64,000 bases of DNA from Arthrobacter sp. Bz4 (GCF_003075455.1 NZ_QDAE01000007.1:108753-172752), one strand, 5' to 3'; counted from the first letter of the stretch, positions 34,090-43,660 are shown. Notes: generated by a model from the sequence alone, not told the origin. Translations and numbers: made by a program.

Positions 34090-34374
34090 ATGACTGAGAA
34101 ACAAGACCCCAGCGCCGGCCTGTACGCCATCTCGGTGGCGGCTGAGCTGGTCGGAATGGGACAGCAGAATCTGCGGCTCTATGAGCGGAAGGGCCTGCTC
34201 GACCCGGCCCGAACCCCCGGCGGGACCCGGAAGTACAGCGATCTTGATCTGGCGACACTGCGCCGCATCGAGCAACTACTCGGCGAGGGGCTGAATCTTG
34301 CCGGCATCAGGATGGTCCTGGTGCTGGAAGCCGCGAACGGCAGGCTGCGCGACGAGCTCGACGCCGCCGAGTAG
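34090..34374 (+). CDS. HspR-like MerR-family regulator
   Basis: The 94-aa protein has YAISVAAELVGMGQQNLRLY, ERKGLLDPART, GGTRKYSDLDLATLRRI and GEGLNLAGIRMVL, the sequence pattern of HspR. HspR binds upstream of chaperone genes as a heat-shock repressor, often with DnaK. The ATG at 34090 has GGAGGG upstream; a TTG two codons earlier is less likely. Its position opposite hsp20 suggests it controls that gene and itself. Confidence 0.85.
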   Translation: MTEKQDPSAGLYAISVAAELVGMGQQNLRLYERKGLLDPARTPGGTRKYSDLDLATLRRIEQLLGEGLNLAGIRMVLVLEAANGRLRDELDAAE

Positions 34375-34425
34375 CCCGGCCGGCAGGCCAGGCGAGTAGC
34401 CGACTGAGTAACCCGCCCGGGCGGC

Positions 34426-35658
34426 CTAGGCCCGGCCTTTCAGGATCAGGTTCCAATACACCCGAGGCAGGATGCGCCGCTCCAGTACAAAGGTGGCACG
34501 GTGCTCCCGCATGATGCCTTTCCACGGGATGGACGGCTTCGCCCGGTACTGGTCATCAAATTCCGAGAACACCACCGTGGACCGCGACACCGTGAACGGG
34601 CAGGCCGAATAGTTGTTGTATTTCGCGTTGACGCTTTTGCCCTTCAGGACCGCCATCAGGTTCTTGGCAACCACCTGGGTCTGCTGCCGAAGGGCGGCGC
34701 CGGATTTGGAATTCAGGGTCGCCGCCGCGTCACCGAGGGACCAGACGGCCGGATACCTGATGGACCGCAGCGTCTCGGGGTCCACCTCGACAAATCCCGC
34801 AGGGTCCCCGGGCTTCGACAGATTGGTGGCCTTGAGCCAATCCGGCGCGGACTGCGGCGGGACGGCGTGGAGCACATCGTAGGTCAGGGTCTCGCTGCCA
34901 CCGACACCGCTGCCAGCACCAAGGTCCTGCACCGTGACGGTGCGTTCGACGGCGTCGACGGCGGTGATCTCACTGTTGTGGCGCACCTCGATACCGTACT
35001 CGGCGATCTTGCGGTTGAGTTCCTCATTGGCCACCGCCTCGGCGAACACCGTCGGGGTGGGAACAATCAGCATCACCCGGATGTCCTCGAGAACGCCCTG
35101 CTGGGCCCAATAGTCACAGGCGAGGTACATCGGCTTCTGCGCCGCTCCCCCGCAGGTGAGCGGCCCCGGCGGCAGGTTGAACACCACCGTCCCGCGCCGC
35201 AAGTTCCGCAGCAGCTCCCAGGCCTTGGGTGCCAGCTCGATCTCATAATTGGACGCCCCGTACTTCGATGCCATTGCGTCGGCCAGGCCCGGTACCGCGT
35301 CCCAGTCCTTCTGGATGCCGGGGCAAACCACCAGCTGGTCGTAGCGAATCTGGCCACCTGATGCCAGGTGGATGGTGTTCTGGCCTGCGTCGATGTCGAC
35401 GACGGCGTCCCTGACCCAGGTCACGCCGCGGGGAATCACCGAGGCCTGAGGCCGGATGGCCTCCGACGCCTCGGCTGTTCCGCCGGCAATGTGGGAAAAC
35501 AACGGCTGGTACAGGTGCCGGGAGCTGGGCTCCACCACTGCAATGCCTTGGGCGCCATACCTTCGGAGCCGTGCTGCGAGCGATATTCCTGCATTTCCGC
35601 CGCCAATAATGACTATTTGATGGCGGGTCGGCTGCGGATCGCTTGCGGCAGCGGCCAC
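34426..35658 (-). CDS. Sulfide:quinone oxidoreductase-like flavoprotein
   Basis: The 410-aa protein has the FAD motif IIGGGNAGISLAARL (17-31) and cysteines at 112, 169, 181 and 353. The two candidate catalytic cysteines are Cys169 in LTCGGAAQKPMYLACDYW and Cys353 in YSACPFTVS, in the order seen in SQR. C-terminal amphipathic residues could bind the membrane. Such enzymes oxidise sulfide to polysulfide with a quinone acceptor; a related NADH-quinone role cannot be excluded. The start is an ATG in the 5' end at 35658. Confidence 0.85.
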   Translation of the reverse strand: MAAAASDPQPTRHQIVIIGGGNAGISLAARLRRYGAQGIAVVEPSSRHLYQPLFSHIAGGTAEASEAIRPQASVIPRGVTWVRDAVVDIDAGQNTIHLASGGQIRYDQLVVCPGIQKDWDAVPGLADAMASKYGASNYEIELAPKAWELLRNLRRGTVVFNLPPGPLTCGGAAQKPMYLACDYWAQQGVLEDIRVMLIVPTPTVFAEAVANEELNRKIAEYGIEVRHNSEITAVDAVERTVTVQDLGAGSGVGGSETLTYDVLHAVPPQSAPDWLKATNLSKPGDPAGFVEVDPETLRSIRYPAVWSLGDAAATLNSKSGAALRQQTQVVAKNLMAVLKGKSVNAKYNNYSACPFTVSRSTVVFSEFDDQYRAKPSIPWKGIMREHRATFVLERRILPRVYWNLILKGRA

Positions 35659-35661
35659 GGC

Positions 35662-35871
35662 CTAGGCTGACTTCTCGGTGAGGGCGCTGGCCTTATGGGC
35701 AGCCTTGGCGCCGGTCTTGTCCGACTCGACAACGTACTGTGGCTCGTCGTCGCTGGCACGGTGGGTGTTGCCATCCAGTTGGAAATCACTGGTTTTCTTC
35801 TCCACAATTTTTCCGTGGGTAGTGCCCTGCGGGGTGTTCCACTCCACGCTCGTGCCCTTGGTCAGTGCCAC
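35662..35871 (-). CDS. DUF2945 / hypervirulence-associated TUDOR-domain protein
   Basis: The 69-aa protein contains GTSVEWNTPQGTTHGKIVEK and ASDDEPQYVVESDKTG, the pattern of the DUF2945 (hypervirulence-associated Tudor-like) domain, then AAHKASAL. It is small and cytoplasmic, and its role is unknown. It lies 3 bases upstream of the SQR-like gene and is presumably cotranscribed. Confidence 0.87.
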   Translation of the reverse strand: MALTKGTSVEWNTPQGTTHGKIVEKKTSDFQLDGNTHRASDDEPQYVVESDKTGAKAAHKASALTEKSA

Positions 35872-36017
35872 AGTGACTCCTTCAATCGACAGTGTGCTTA
35901 CCAGCCTACGGCCTCTTCCGTGTAGGACTGCGGGATTGACCTATGAATAGATGGAAGCCACCAGACGCACGCTGTCGTGCAGGCGGGGTATCACCCTGCA
36001 CGACGACGGAGGACTTC

Positions 36018-38141
36018 ATGAAAGACGGCGAAACTACAGCAGTGCACGGTCGCCATCTCTCTGATCACCCGACAGCCCCCGCCCCGGAACCCGGGGCGAC
36101 GACGACGTCGTCGGCCTCGACGTCGACTTTGGCCGCGCCGGGGGCGACACGTAAGGGGTTCCGGCCCGAGGTCCAGGGTCTTCGGGCGCTCGCGGTCCTG
36201 ATGGTGGTCACCTATCACATCTGGTTTGACCGGGTCTCCGGTGGCGTGGACATCTTCCTGCTCATTTCAGCGTTCCTGATGACCCTGACGTTCGTGCGGA
36301 AAGCCGACCGGGGAGCCCCCTTCGCCCTCCTGGCGCACTGGGTGCACCTGTTCAAACGCCTGCTGCCCGCCGTCGTCGTGGTCCTGATCGGAACCATCAC
36401 CGCGTCGCTGCTGTTTCTGCCGAAGGCCCGCTGGAGTATGGTGCTCAAGCAGTCGTGGGCGTCGCTGTTCTACTTCCAGAATTGGCTGCTGGCGTCCGAA
36501 TCCGTTGACTACTACGCCGACACCAGTGTGGCCAGTCCGCTTCAACACTTCTGGTCCCTCTCCATTCAGGGCCAGGTCTTCATCCTGTGGCCGCTGCTCT
36601 TCCTGGCAGCGAGCCTGGTGGCGAAAAGCATTCACCTCCGGTTCCAGACGGTCGCCGCGGTGATCTTCGGTGCGCTGTTCGTTGCGTCGCTCGCCTTTTC
36701 CATCTATCAAACCGATGCCAACCAGTCCTACACGTATTTCGATACCCGAGCCCGGCTGTGGGAGTTCGCGCTGGGAACACTGCTGGCTTTGGTGCTGCCG
36801 TATGTGAAACTGCCGAAGGCCGCAGCGGTAGCGGCGGGCTGGATCGGGTTGGCGGGGATGCTGAGCGTCGGCTACCTGGTGGACGTCGAGGGCGAGTTTC
36901 CTGGTTTCGTCGCGCTCTGGCCGCTCGTCGCTGCGGCGCTGATCATCACCGCTGGCCAAACTGGAAGCCGTTTCGGCGCTGACCGGCTCCTCTCCTGGGG
37001 GCCGCTGGTAAAAATGGGTGACCTGTCCTACGCGCTTTATCTATGGCACTGGCCCGTGCTGGTCATTTACCTCGTGTATCGGGGACAGGACGCCGTCGGC
37101 CCCGTTGCGGGCCTGGCCATCATCGGCTTGTCGCTGATCCTCGCGTACTTCACCACCCGGTTTGTCGAACGCCCACTGCGGAGCCTTCCCCGGGTAGAGG
37201 CTAGCCGGGTGCGCAGCCTCGCAGTCATCGCCGTCTGCGTCACCCTCGTCTCCGTATCGGTGGCCAGCGTGCAGTGGACCATGCGGGCACAGGCTCAAGC
37301 CCTGGCCAGTCAATCCGACACGCAGAACCCCGGCGCCTATTCGCTACTGCCCGGCTTCGTCGACCGCTCCACGGGTGACTCGCCGCCGCTACCGGATCTG
37401 GGCAGCCTCGACGCCGAGTGGGGCGTGCTCGGCGAGAAGTGCGTAGGAGAGCACATTCCGGTAGAAAACGACCGAGCTGTCCGCGGTTGTTCCTTCACCC
37501 CCGCGGAGGGAACACCGGCGAAAGAGATCCTGGTCATCGGCGACTCGCACACCGAGCAATGGCTGGAACCCATCGAACTTATGGCCCAGCGAAACAACTA
37601 CCAGGTGACGGCCCTGCTGCTGGGTGGGTGCAGCAACGGCACGGAAAGCGACAACCGTTCCGAGGCCTGCAACACGTTCAACGACGCCGCGACGGACTAC
37701 GCGCTAAGGATGAAGCCCGACGTCGTGTTCACCATGGCGACCATCTCCCACAAGGCAACCACTGCCGAACGTGAGGTCTCCGGTATCGCTGAGGCCAGCA
37801 AAATTCTCGGGGAAGCAGGCATCCCCGTGATCGGGATGCGGGATAACCCCAGATTCGAATTCAATATGATCAACTGCGTCGAGGAATACGGGCCGGACGC
37901 TGCCGAGTGCACCTTCCCGGTTAGCGAGAAACTTGCCGCGACCGCGCCGGTGCCCTCGGTGCAGGAAACGGGCGGCGCGCTCCGCTTCATGGACCTCACC
38001 GACCTGATCTGCCCCGCAGGGATCTGCAGCCCGGTGGTGGGCAACGTCTATGTCTACCTGGACGACAACCACCTCACCATTTCCTACACCGGAACAACCC
38101 TGCCCCAATTCGAGGAGCGCTTCCACGCCGCCTTGGGCTGA
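36018..38141 (+). CDS. Acyltransferase 3 / SGNH fusion (OatA-like)
   Basis: The 707-aa protein (ATG 36018 with GGAGG upstream) has an N-terminal membrane acyltransferase-3 domain. Its features are RPEVQGLRALAVLMVVTYHI, VSGGVDIFLLISAFLMT, a long helix-rich section and KMGDLSYALYLWHWPVLV. The C-terminal SGNH domain has the nucleophile in IGDSHTEQW and the late catalytic pair in DDNHLT. Relatives O-acetylate peptidoglycan or surface glycans, the first domain moving acetyl across the membrane and the second transferring it. Confidence 0.93.
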   Translation: MKDGETTAVHGRHLSDHPTAPAPEPGATTTSSASTSTLAAPGATRKGFRPEVQGLRALAVLMVVTYHIWFDRVSGGVDIFLLISAFLMTLTFVRKADRGAPFALLAHWVHLFKRLLPAVVVVLIGTITASLLFLPKARWSMVLKQSWASLFYFQNWLLASESVDYYADTSVASPLQHFWSLSIQGQVFILWPLLFLAASLVAKSIHLRFQTVAAVIFGALFVASLAFSIYQTDANQSYTYFDTRARLWEFALGTLLALVLPYVKLPKAAAVAAGWIGLAGMLSVGYLVDVEGEFPGFVALWPLVAAALIITAGQTGSRFGADRLLSWGPLVKMGDLSYALYLWHWPVLVIYLVYRGQDAVGPVAGLAIIGLSLILAYFTTRFVERPLRSLPRVEASRVRSLAVIAVCVTLVSVSVASVQWTMRAQAQALASQSDTQNPGAYSLLPGFVDRSTGDSPPLPDLGSLDAEWGVLGEKCVGEHIPVENDRAVRGCSFTPAEGTPAKEILVIGDSHTEQWLEPIELMAQRNNYQVTALLLGGCSNGTESDNRSEACNTFNDAATDYALRMKPDVVFTMATISHKATTAEREVSGIAEASKILGEAGIPVIGMRDNPRFEFNMINCVEEYGPDAAECTFPVSEKLAATAPVPSVQETGGALRFMDLTDLICPAGICSPVVGNVYVYLDDNHLTISYTGTTLPQFEERFHAALG

Positions 38142-38177
38142 CGCCGGCCGGGGCCAAGGTGCCTCCAGCCGGGCATG

Positions 38178-38214
38178 AAGAGAGGGACAGGGCCGGTGGC
38201 CCTGTCCCTCTCTT
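38178..38214. terminator. Strong terminator after the OatA-like gene
   Basis: A 17-bp stem (38178-38194 with 38198-38214) encloses a GGT loop, with T-rich CTCTCTTT on its right side. It is convergent with the following minus gene, so it may serve both. Confidence 0.85.
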
Positions 38215-38264
38215 TACCGGATGGTTTATCTGGTCCGGATCACGCTGTTTGTCCAGCGACCTGC

Positions 38265-38807
38265 CTAGCGGCGCTTGGTGAGTCCGCTCAACAGGTTCGC
38301 GGGGCGCTGCTGCTCGCCCTGCTGCGCACCGAGGACAATGACCACTCCGCTGACCAGGGGCAGTGCCCACTGGACGATCTTGAGCTGCTTCTGTGCTGCG
38401 GCCAGTTCTGGTGAGCTGGAGGCGCCTGGTTCGGTTGCCCCTTTCGCGCCCTCATCGGCCAGTTCCCCGACCTTCTTGCCCAGGATCCCGGCGTACAGTG
38501 ACAGGCCCATTCCGGCGACCGTCACGACTGACTTGACGACGGTGTTGGCCAGCGCGCCGTCCTGTCCTGCGACCCGGCCCTTGTTGCCGAGGATGAGGCC
38601 GACGCCGCCAATGGCGTGGGCGCCGAAGGCTGCGGTCTGGATGGGGGTCCATTTGGCCCAGCCCACCGTCGCCAGACGGGTGCGTTCCTTCGGATCCTTG
38701 GCCTCCGCGGCCGCGCCGTTGAGGCCGACGGCACCCATCAGGGATCCGCCAAACCAGGCAGCGGCACTCAAATCGTGAACGGATCGTGCCAGTAGATTTC
38801 CAGCCAT
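38265..38807 (-). CDS. Hypothetical membrane protein
   Basis: The 180-aa protein starts at ATG 38807 (GGAGGA upstream; an in-frame GTG nine bases earlier abuts that site). It has hydrophobic stretches at its N-terminus (SLMGAVGLNGAAAEA), near residue 90 (VVTVAGMGLSLYAGILGKKV) and near residue 150 (IVQWALPLVSGVVIVLGAQQ). The family is seen in actinobacteria but has no function I can name. Confidence 0.75.
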   Translation of the reverse strand: MAGNLLARSVHDLSAAAWFGGSLMGAVGLNGAAAEAKDPKERTRLATVGWAKWTPIQTAAFGAHAIGGVGLILGNKGRVAGQDGALANTVVKSVVTVAGMGLSLYAGILGKKVGELADEGAKGATEPGASSSPELAAAQKQLKIVQWALPLVSGVVIVLGAQQGEQQRPANLLSGLTKRR

Positions 38808-38966
38808 AGTGATCACTCCTCCAATAGATTTCCGTTGAATAACGGCAAAACTTGTTCCCTAAGCATACTTACTATCGGGTGGTTACGCACACCGGGGTCA
38901 GCCCGCGGCTATCTGCGGGGCGCCTTGAAGCCTCCCGCTGGCACCGGCATCGCATAGGCTTCCCGC

Positions 38967-39452
38967 ATGAGCCGCACACCAGCAGCGACTCCTGCCACCG
39001 TCGCCTTGAGCGCCGCCGGGGTCCACTTCTCAGTGCTGAACTACGCCCACAACCCTCGGTCGGGCAGCTACGGGGCGGAGGCAGCGGAAGCCCTCGGCGT
39101 CGACCCGGCACGCGTTTTCAAGACCCTCATGGTGGATGTGGACGGAACGCTCACGGTCGCCGTCGTCCCCGTTTCCAGCTCGCTTAACCTGAAGGCGCTC
39201 GCGGCCGCTTCCGGACGGAAGAATGCGGTACTCGCCGACCCTGCGCTGGCCCAGCGGCGGACGGGTTACGTCCTGGGCGGCATCTCCCCGGTGGGACAAC
39301 GGCAAACCAGCCCGGCAGTGGTCGATGAATCCGCCCTGAGCTTCGCCACCATCCTGGTGTCCGGCGGGCGGCGCGGGTTGGAGATTGAACTGGCGCCGGC
39401 GGACCTGATCAGGGTGACCAGCGCGACAGTGGCATCCATTGCGCAACGATAA
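38967..39452 (+). CDS. ybaK: YbaK/EbsC-type Cys-tRNA(Pro) deacylase
   Basis: The 161-aa protein has the YbaK/ProX-domain features GSYGAEAAEALGVDPARVFK and KALAAASGRKNAVLADPA, then GYVLGGISPVGQ. It hydrolyses mis-charged Cys-tRNA(Pro). The assignment rests on family motifs; INS/ProXp paralogues act on other mis-acylated tRNAs. It is a single gene with 150 bases upstream. Confidence 0.88.
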   Translation: MSRTPAATPATVALSAAGVHFSVLNYAHNPRSGSYGAEAAEALGVDPARVFKTLMVDVDGTLTVAVVPVSSSLNLKALAAASGRKNAVLADPALAQRRTGYVLGGISPVGQRQTSPAVVDESALSFATILVSGGRRGLEIELAPADLIRVTSATVASIAQR

Positions 39453-39584
39453 AGAACCTGAATCCGTTATCGTAAAAAACTTTGTCCGTTTCCGTGACAA
39501 TAGTTACCCCTGGAAAGTAATCTTCTGACACCCGCCCTCTAGGCGGGCCCTAGATGACAACGCAGTCAATGGAGGAATTCCGGC

Positions 39585-40751
39585 ATGGGAAAATTCTTTA
39601 GATCGACCAGGCTTTGGGCTTTGGGCGCAGCATCGGTGGTTGCATTACCCCTCCTCGGGAGCGGCCCCGCCCTGGCGGATGCCAACTTCCCCTCAACCGA
39701 GGGAAAGACCAGCACGGCAAGCATTCTGACCTACGAGGACATGGTCAAGGACCTGCTCAAGCTTGAACGAAACAGCCGCTACGAGGTGGATGTCTTCACC
39801 CTGGAGGAGGCCGGCACCACGGTCAACAAGAACGAACAGGGCCAGGATCTCTATGTCGCCACGGTAGGAAACGGACCCGAGGATGTTTGGGTACAGGGTC
39901 GCATCCATGGCAATGAACCGTATGGAACTGAATCCATTCTGAGTCTGCTCAAGAGCCTCGGCACCAACGGATCAAGCAATTACCAGGAAATCCGTGACGC
40001 CTTCACCATCAACTTCATCCCGATGTACAACCCGGATGGAAGTGAGATGAACATCCGGCAGACCGTCCTCTGGGACGACGCAGCGAACGCGCCGCTGTTG
40101 GACACTTCAGGAAATGAGCAGCGCGTCGACCTGAACCGGGATTGGGTTGCAGACCAATTCCGGGCCGACGAGTCCCTTGCATTCTACGAATACTGGACCA
40201 TGGTCAAGCCTGACTACGGCATCGACATTCACCACCAGGGCCTCAAGCAGGAGTATGGAACCGGCGACGACGTCACCCTGTCCCTGGGCATCTCCCTGGC
40301 ACCGGGCGGGCCCACCCTTCCCGCCCTCGCTAACGGCGAGTACGACATCCTCACCCGGCAGATGCACGGCTACGTGTACGAGGAACTCAGCAAAACAGGC
40401 TTCATCAACATGGACCGCTACCAGGTAGGAGGCAGCCTCGATATCGACATCAAGGGAGGCGTGGTGTCAGCGATGATGCTCGGACTGGACTACCAGGGTA
40501 TGAACCCGACCGGGCACTCCACTCCAGTGGTATTTTTCGAAACCTCAGGCAACACCAGCGACGGCTCGCTGGGACAGAAGGCCAGGGGCAAGAGCATCCA
40601 GCAGAACATCCTCGCCATGGAGACGCTGCTGCTCGGACTGGCCACCCAGGAAGTACAGGCTGTCGATCCTGAAGTGTGGGAGGAAATTCCGCACGCACCG
40701 GTGACCGGCTACCTGACCGACTACGCGGGCGTCATACCAGTCACACCGTAG
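39585..40751 (+). CDS. Secreted M14-family zinc carboxypeptidase (first copy)
   Basis: The 388-aa protein has a signal peptide cleaved near residue 31 (ALA/DANF). Zinc ligands are His108 and Glu111 (HGNE) and His216/217 in DIHHQG. DLNRDW spans 182-187, and the catalytic Glu319 sits in VFFETSGN. Such enzymes trim C-terminal residues or hydrolyse peptidoglycan amide bonds outside the cell. A GGAGG site precedes the ATG. A homologous gene lies 241 bases downstream. Confidence 0.9.
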   Translation: MGKFFRSTRLWALGAASVVALPLLGSGPALADANFPSTEGKTSTASILTYEDMVKDLLKLERNSRYEVDVFTLEEAGTTVNKNEQGQDLYVATVGNGPEDVWVQGRIHGNEPYGTESILSLLKSLGTNGSSNYQEIRDAFTINFIPMYNPDGSEMNIRQTVLWDDAANAPLLDTSGNEQRVDLNRDWVADQFRADESLAFYEYWTMVKPDYGIDIHHQGLKQEYGTGDDVTLSLGISLAPGGPTLPALANGEYDILTRQMHGYVYEELSKTGFINMDRYQVGGSLDIDIKGGVVSAMMLGLDYQGMNPTGHSTPVVFFETSGNTSDGSLGQKARGKSIQQNILAMETLLLGLATQEVQAVDPEVWEEIPHAPVTGYLTDYAGVIPVTP

Positions 40752-40759
40752 TAACAGTC

Positions 40760-40815
40760 CTGGCTGCGGGGATTGTGCGCCGGAAAGCTCATCGACGCAG
40801 AATCCCCGCGGCCAG
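40760..40815. terminator. Hairpin between the two M14 genes
   Basis: CTGGCTGCGGGGATT pairs with AATCCCCGCGGCCAG around a 26-base loop. It lies 9 bases past the first M14 gene and suggests that the second gene has its own promoter. Confidence 0.65.
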
Positions 40816-40992
40816 CCCAAAATAGTCCCTGCAGGACGAGCTGTCCAGACCGGACCGCAGTTTCAAGCCGACTTTGTCAAAGATAGTTTTATTGCCTAGC
40901 GCAATCGGTTTTTTGCTATTACGCTCCGGTTACGGTCACTGCGTACGCTCGCCGGGACCGGAAGCATAAGATCCCAAGAGAGGTCCAGGTTT

Positions 40993-42018
40993 ATGAAAAA
41001 ATCGATCACTGCTGCCGCGTTGGCTGGAGCCCTGTTGTTCACTGCAACTCCGGCCGCCATTGCCGTAGGCGAAGGCCCCGGGTATGGCGGCAAGGAAACC
41101 ATCAATACGTCGATCCTCCGCACTTACGACGAGATGGTGCAGTTTTTGCAGAACCAGGATGCAAAACAGCCGCACATGGAACTGGAAGTGATCGGCCAGT
41201 CCGTGAAGGGGCGTGACCTCTATCTGGCAAAGTACATCCAGAACCCAGACAACCCCACCATCCTCTTTCTGACCCAGCAGCATGGCAACGAGCAGTTGAC
41301 CACCGAGGGAGCCCTTGAGTACATCAAGCATCTGGGCACGGGTAAAACCGGAGATGTTCTCGACGGCGTCAATGTACTGGTGGTTCCGATGCTCAACGCA
41401 GACGGCGCCATGGGCGACGTCGATTTTTCACTTGAAAACTACATCGCAAAGGGCGACCGGAACCTCACCCGGTTCAATGCACTGGGCGTAGACCTGAACC
41501 GCGACCACATCACCAAAATTCAGCCCGAAACACAAGCCCTCCACAACAACGTGCTGGCGAAGTACGACGTCGATTACATGATTGACCTCCACCACCAGGG
41601 TGCGAACAGCGAGCGGGATGGGCGCCTGGTCTCAGGCTCCATTTTGCACCCGACCACACCGAACGTGGACCTCGACGTCCTAGAGGGATCCAAACGGCTG
41701 GGAGCAGTTGTATTCGATGCCGTGGACTCCACCGGGTGGGGGCATCTTGGCAAGTACGCTGGTGGCTCTGCAGAAACCATCAGCCGGAATGGAATCGCTG
41801 TCGAGTACGGCATCTCTACGTTGCTTTTCGAGATGCGTGGCATGTCTGACCATTTCAACGAGGGAGCAATCCTCGGACAGAAGAGCAATGGGTACCTAAT
41901 CAAGCAGACGATTACCACTCTGGATGCAACGGTTAGCGCGTTGTCGGATGGATCAATCGAAGACGCCGATACCTCGTTCTGGGACACGCTGGCAGTGCAG
42001 AACACCCGCACGGAATAA
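40993..42018 (+). CDS. Secreted M14-family zinc carboxypeptidase (second copy)
   Basis: The 341-aa protein has a signal peptide ending near AIAVGEG (residue 25). Metal ligands are His97 and Glu100 in QQHGNEQ and His200/201 in DLHHQG; DLNRD is at 167-171, and Glu280 in LLFEMRG is the candidate general base. It is a diverged paralogue of the upstream M14 enzyme, 47 residues shorter. The AT-rich gap before it (40860-40990) would hold its promoter. GAGAGG lies 14 bases before the ATG, a rather long spacing. Confidence 0.88.
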   Translation: MKKSITAAALAGALLFTATPAAIAVGEGPGYGGKETINTSILRTYDEMVQFLQNQDAKQPHMELEVIGQSVKGRDLYLAKYIQNPDNPTILFLTQQHGNEQLTTEGALEYIKHLGTGKTGDVLDGVNVLVVPMLNADGAMGDVDFSLENYIAKGDRNLTRFNALGVDLNRDHITKIQPETQALHNNVLAKYDVDYMIDLHHQGANSERDGRLVSGSILHPTTPNVDLDVLEGSKRLGAVVFDAVDSTGWGHLGKYAGGSAETISRNGIAVEYGISTLLFEMRGMSDHFNEGAILGQKSNGYLIKQTITTLDATVSALSDGSIEDADTSFWDTLAVQNTRTE

Positions 42019-42032
42019 GGTCGCTGGACAGA

Positions 42033-42069
42033 GGGCTGCTCCCGCCGGTCTTCCGGTTCGGGGCAGCCC
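42033..42069. terminator. Terminator after the second M14 gene
   Basis: GGGCTGCTCCCG pairs with CGGGGCAGCCC through an inner CCGG-TCTT-CCGG stem and is followed by TTTG. It sits 15 bases past the stop codon. Confidence 0.75.
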
Positions 42070-42185
42070 TTTGTGCTGCCCGGACGCTGCCGCGCTGGGG
42101 TGGTATCCCGGGGAATAGAACCGGAGTCACTCCAGTTGACGTAGTTACTTCTGCAACGGCAGTGGGTCAGTGAAGGGAGTGCGCC

Positions 42186-42596
42186 GTGAGCGATCACGAA
42201 AGTCCGGCACCCGCGCATCAAGCCGAGGCCGACGGCGGGGCATGCCCCTCCTTCGTGGCCGCCATGGACGTCATCGGACGGCGCTGGAGCGGCATCATCA
42301 TCGAGGCGATCGGTAAGGGCAACACCGGCTTCGCCGACGTCAGCCGATTTGTCCCCCACATCGGCGACACCATGCTCGCCAAGCGGCTCCGCGAACTTGA
42401 AACCGACGGGCTCATTCAGCGAGAAGTCATGGCTGGGCGTCCCATCCGCGTGCGCTACTCACTTACCGTCGCCGGGCTGGCCCTGCTGCCCATTCTGCGG
42501 GACATCACCGCGTGGGGACATGCCTACTCGGTGACCGAGCAAACCGCAGCTGCCGAACAGGCGCCCACAGACCACCACCTCAACAAGGGACGATAA
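42186..42596 (+). CDS. HxlR-family transcriptional regulator
   Basis: The 136-aa protein contains CPSFVAAMDVIGRRWSGIII, then FADVSRFVPHIGDTMLAKRL and LIQREV, the HxlR winged-helix pattern. HxlR proteins sense formaldehyde, quinones or other electrophiles, often via the early cysteine, here Cys20. The GTG start follows AAGGGAG. It is directly upstream of the LLM monooxygenase and probably represses it. Confidence 0.9.
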   Translation: MSDHESPAPAHQAEADGGACPSFVAAMDVIGRRWSGIIIEAIGKGNTGFADVSRFVPHIGDTMLAKRLRELETDGLIQREVMAGRPIRVRYSLTVAGLALLPILRDITAWGHAYSVTEQTAAAEQAPTDHHLNKGR

Positions 42597-42601
42597 AAAC
42601 T

Positions 42602-43660
42602 ATGGCTTTCGAACTTGGCATCCTCACCTTTGGCGAGCTGACCACCGATCTGACGACCGGACGCATGCCCTCCCCCGAGGAGCGGATGAAGCAGACCATC
42701 GAGCAGGCCCGCGTCGCCGACGAGGTGGGCCTCGACGTCTTCGGCGTCGGCGAACACCACCGCACCGACTTCGTCGCCTCAGCCCCGCACATGGTCCTCG
42801 CGGCCGCAGCCATGGCAACCAGGAACATCCAACTCACCAGCGGCGTTACCGTGCTCAGCTCCGAGGACCCGGTCCGGGTGTTCCAGAACTTCGCCACCCT
42901 TGACCTCATCTCCGGCGGCCGGGCCGAGATCATCGCTGGCCGCGGGTCCTATACCGAGTCCTTCCCCCTGTTCGGGTACGACCTCGGCGACTATGCTGAC
43001 CTCTTCCGGGAAAAGCTCGACCTGCTGCTGGCCATCCGTGCCGAAAATCCGGTGTCCTGGCAGGGCCGCCTGCGCGCACCGCTGGTCAACGCCGACATCG
43101 CGCCCCGCCCGATCAGCGACCTGCCCATCTGGGTGGGCGTCGGCGGCACCCCCGCCTCGGCGGTCCGCACGGGACAGCTCGGCCTGCCCCTGGCGTTGGC
43201 CCTCCTGCTTGGCCCCATCACCCAGTTCGAGCGCCCCGTGGATCTCTACCGTCAGGCATCGGTTGCGGCCGGCCATGACCTCTCCAGCCAGCGGATCAGC
43301 ATCAACGCCCACGGCATGGTCGGCAAGACCAGCCAGAGCGCCCGCGACGACTTCTTCCCGTACTTCTCCCGCGGTCTGGGCGAGAACAACCACCAGCGTG
43401 GAGCCAGTTTCAATCTGCCGCGGAACGCCTTCGAGGCCCAGGCCTCCCCCGCGGGCGGCCTCCTGGTGGGCAGCCCCCAGGAAATCATCGACAAGCTGCT
43501 CACCTATCACGACCTGTACGGCGTCTCCCGCGCCGTCTTCCAGATGGGCTTCGGCGGAGTGCCGCAGCAGACTCACCTGGAAGCCATCGAACGCTTGGGC
43601 ACCGAGGTGGCGCCCGTCATCCGCGCCGAGATTGCCTCCCGCGAATCGGTGAACGCATGA
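42602..43660 (+). CDS. LLM-class flavin-dependent monooxygenase (CE1758-like)
   Basis: The 352-aa protein (ATG 42602, AAGGGA upstream) has the luciferase-like fold: LGILTFGELTTDLTTG, VGVGGTPASAVRTGQLGLPL, and FSRGLGENNHQRGASFNLPR. It resembles the CE1758-type luciferase-like oxidase. The stop overlaps the start of an FMN reductase gene by 4 bases, forming a two-component reduced-flavin monooxygenase. The organic substrate is unknown. Confidence 0.9.
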   Translation: MAFELGILTFGELTTDLTTGRMPSPEERMKQTIEQARVADEVGLDVFGVGEHHRTDFVASAPHMVLAAAAMATRNIQLTSGVTVLSSEDPVRVFQNFATLDLISGGRAEIIAGRGSYTESFPLFGYDLGDYADLFREKLDLLLAIRAENPVSWQGRLRAPLVNADIAPRPISDLPIWVGVGGTPASAVRTGQLGLPLALALLLGPITQFERPVDLYRQASVAAGHDLSSQRISINAHGMVGKTSQSARDDFFPYFSRGLGENNHQRGASFNLPRNAFEAQASPAGGLLVGSPQEIIDKLLTYHDLYGVSRAVFQMGFGGVPQQTHLEAIERLGTEVAPVIRAEIASRESVNA

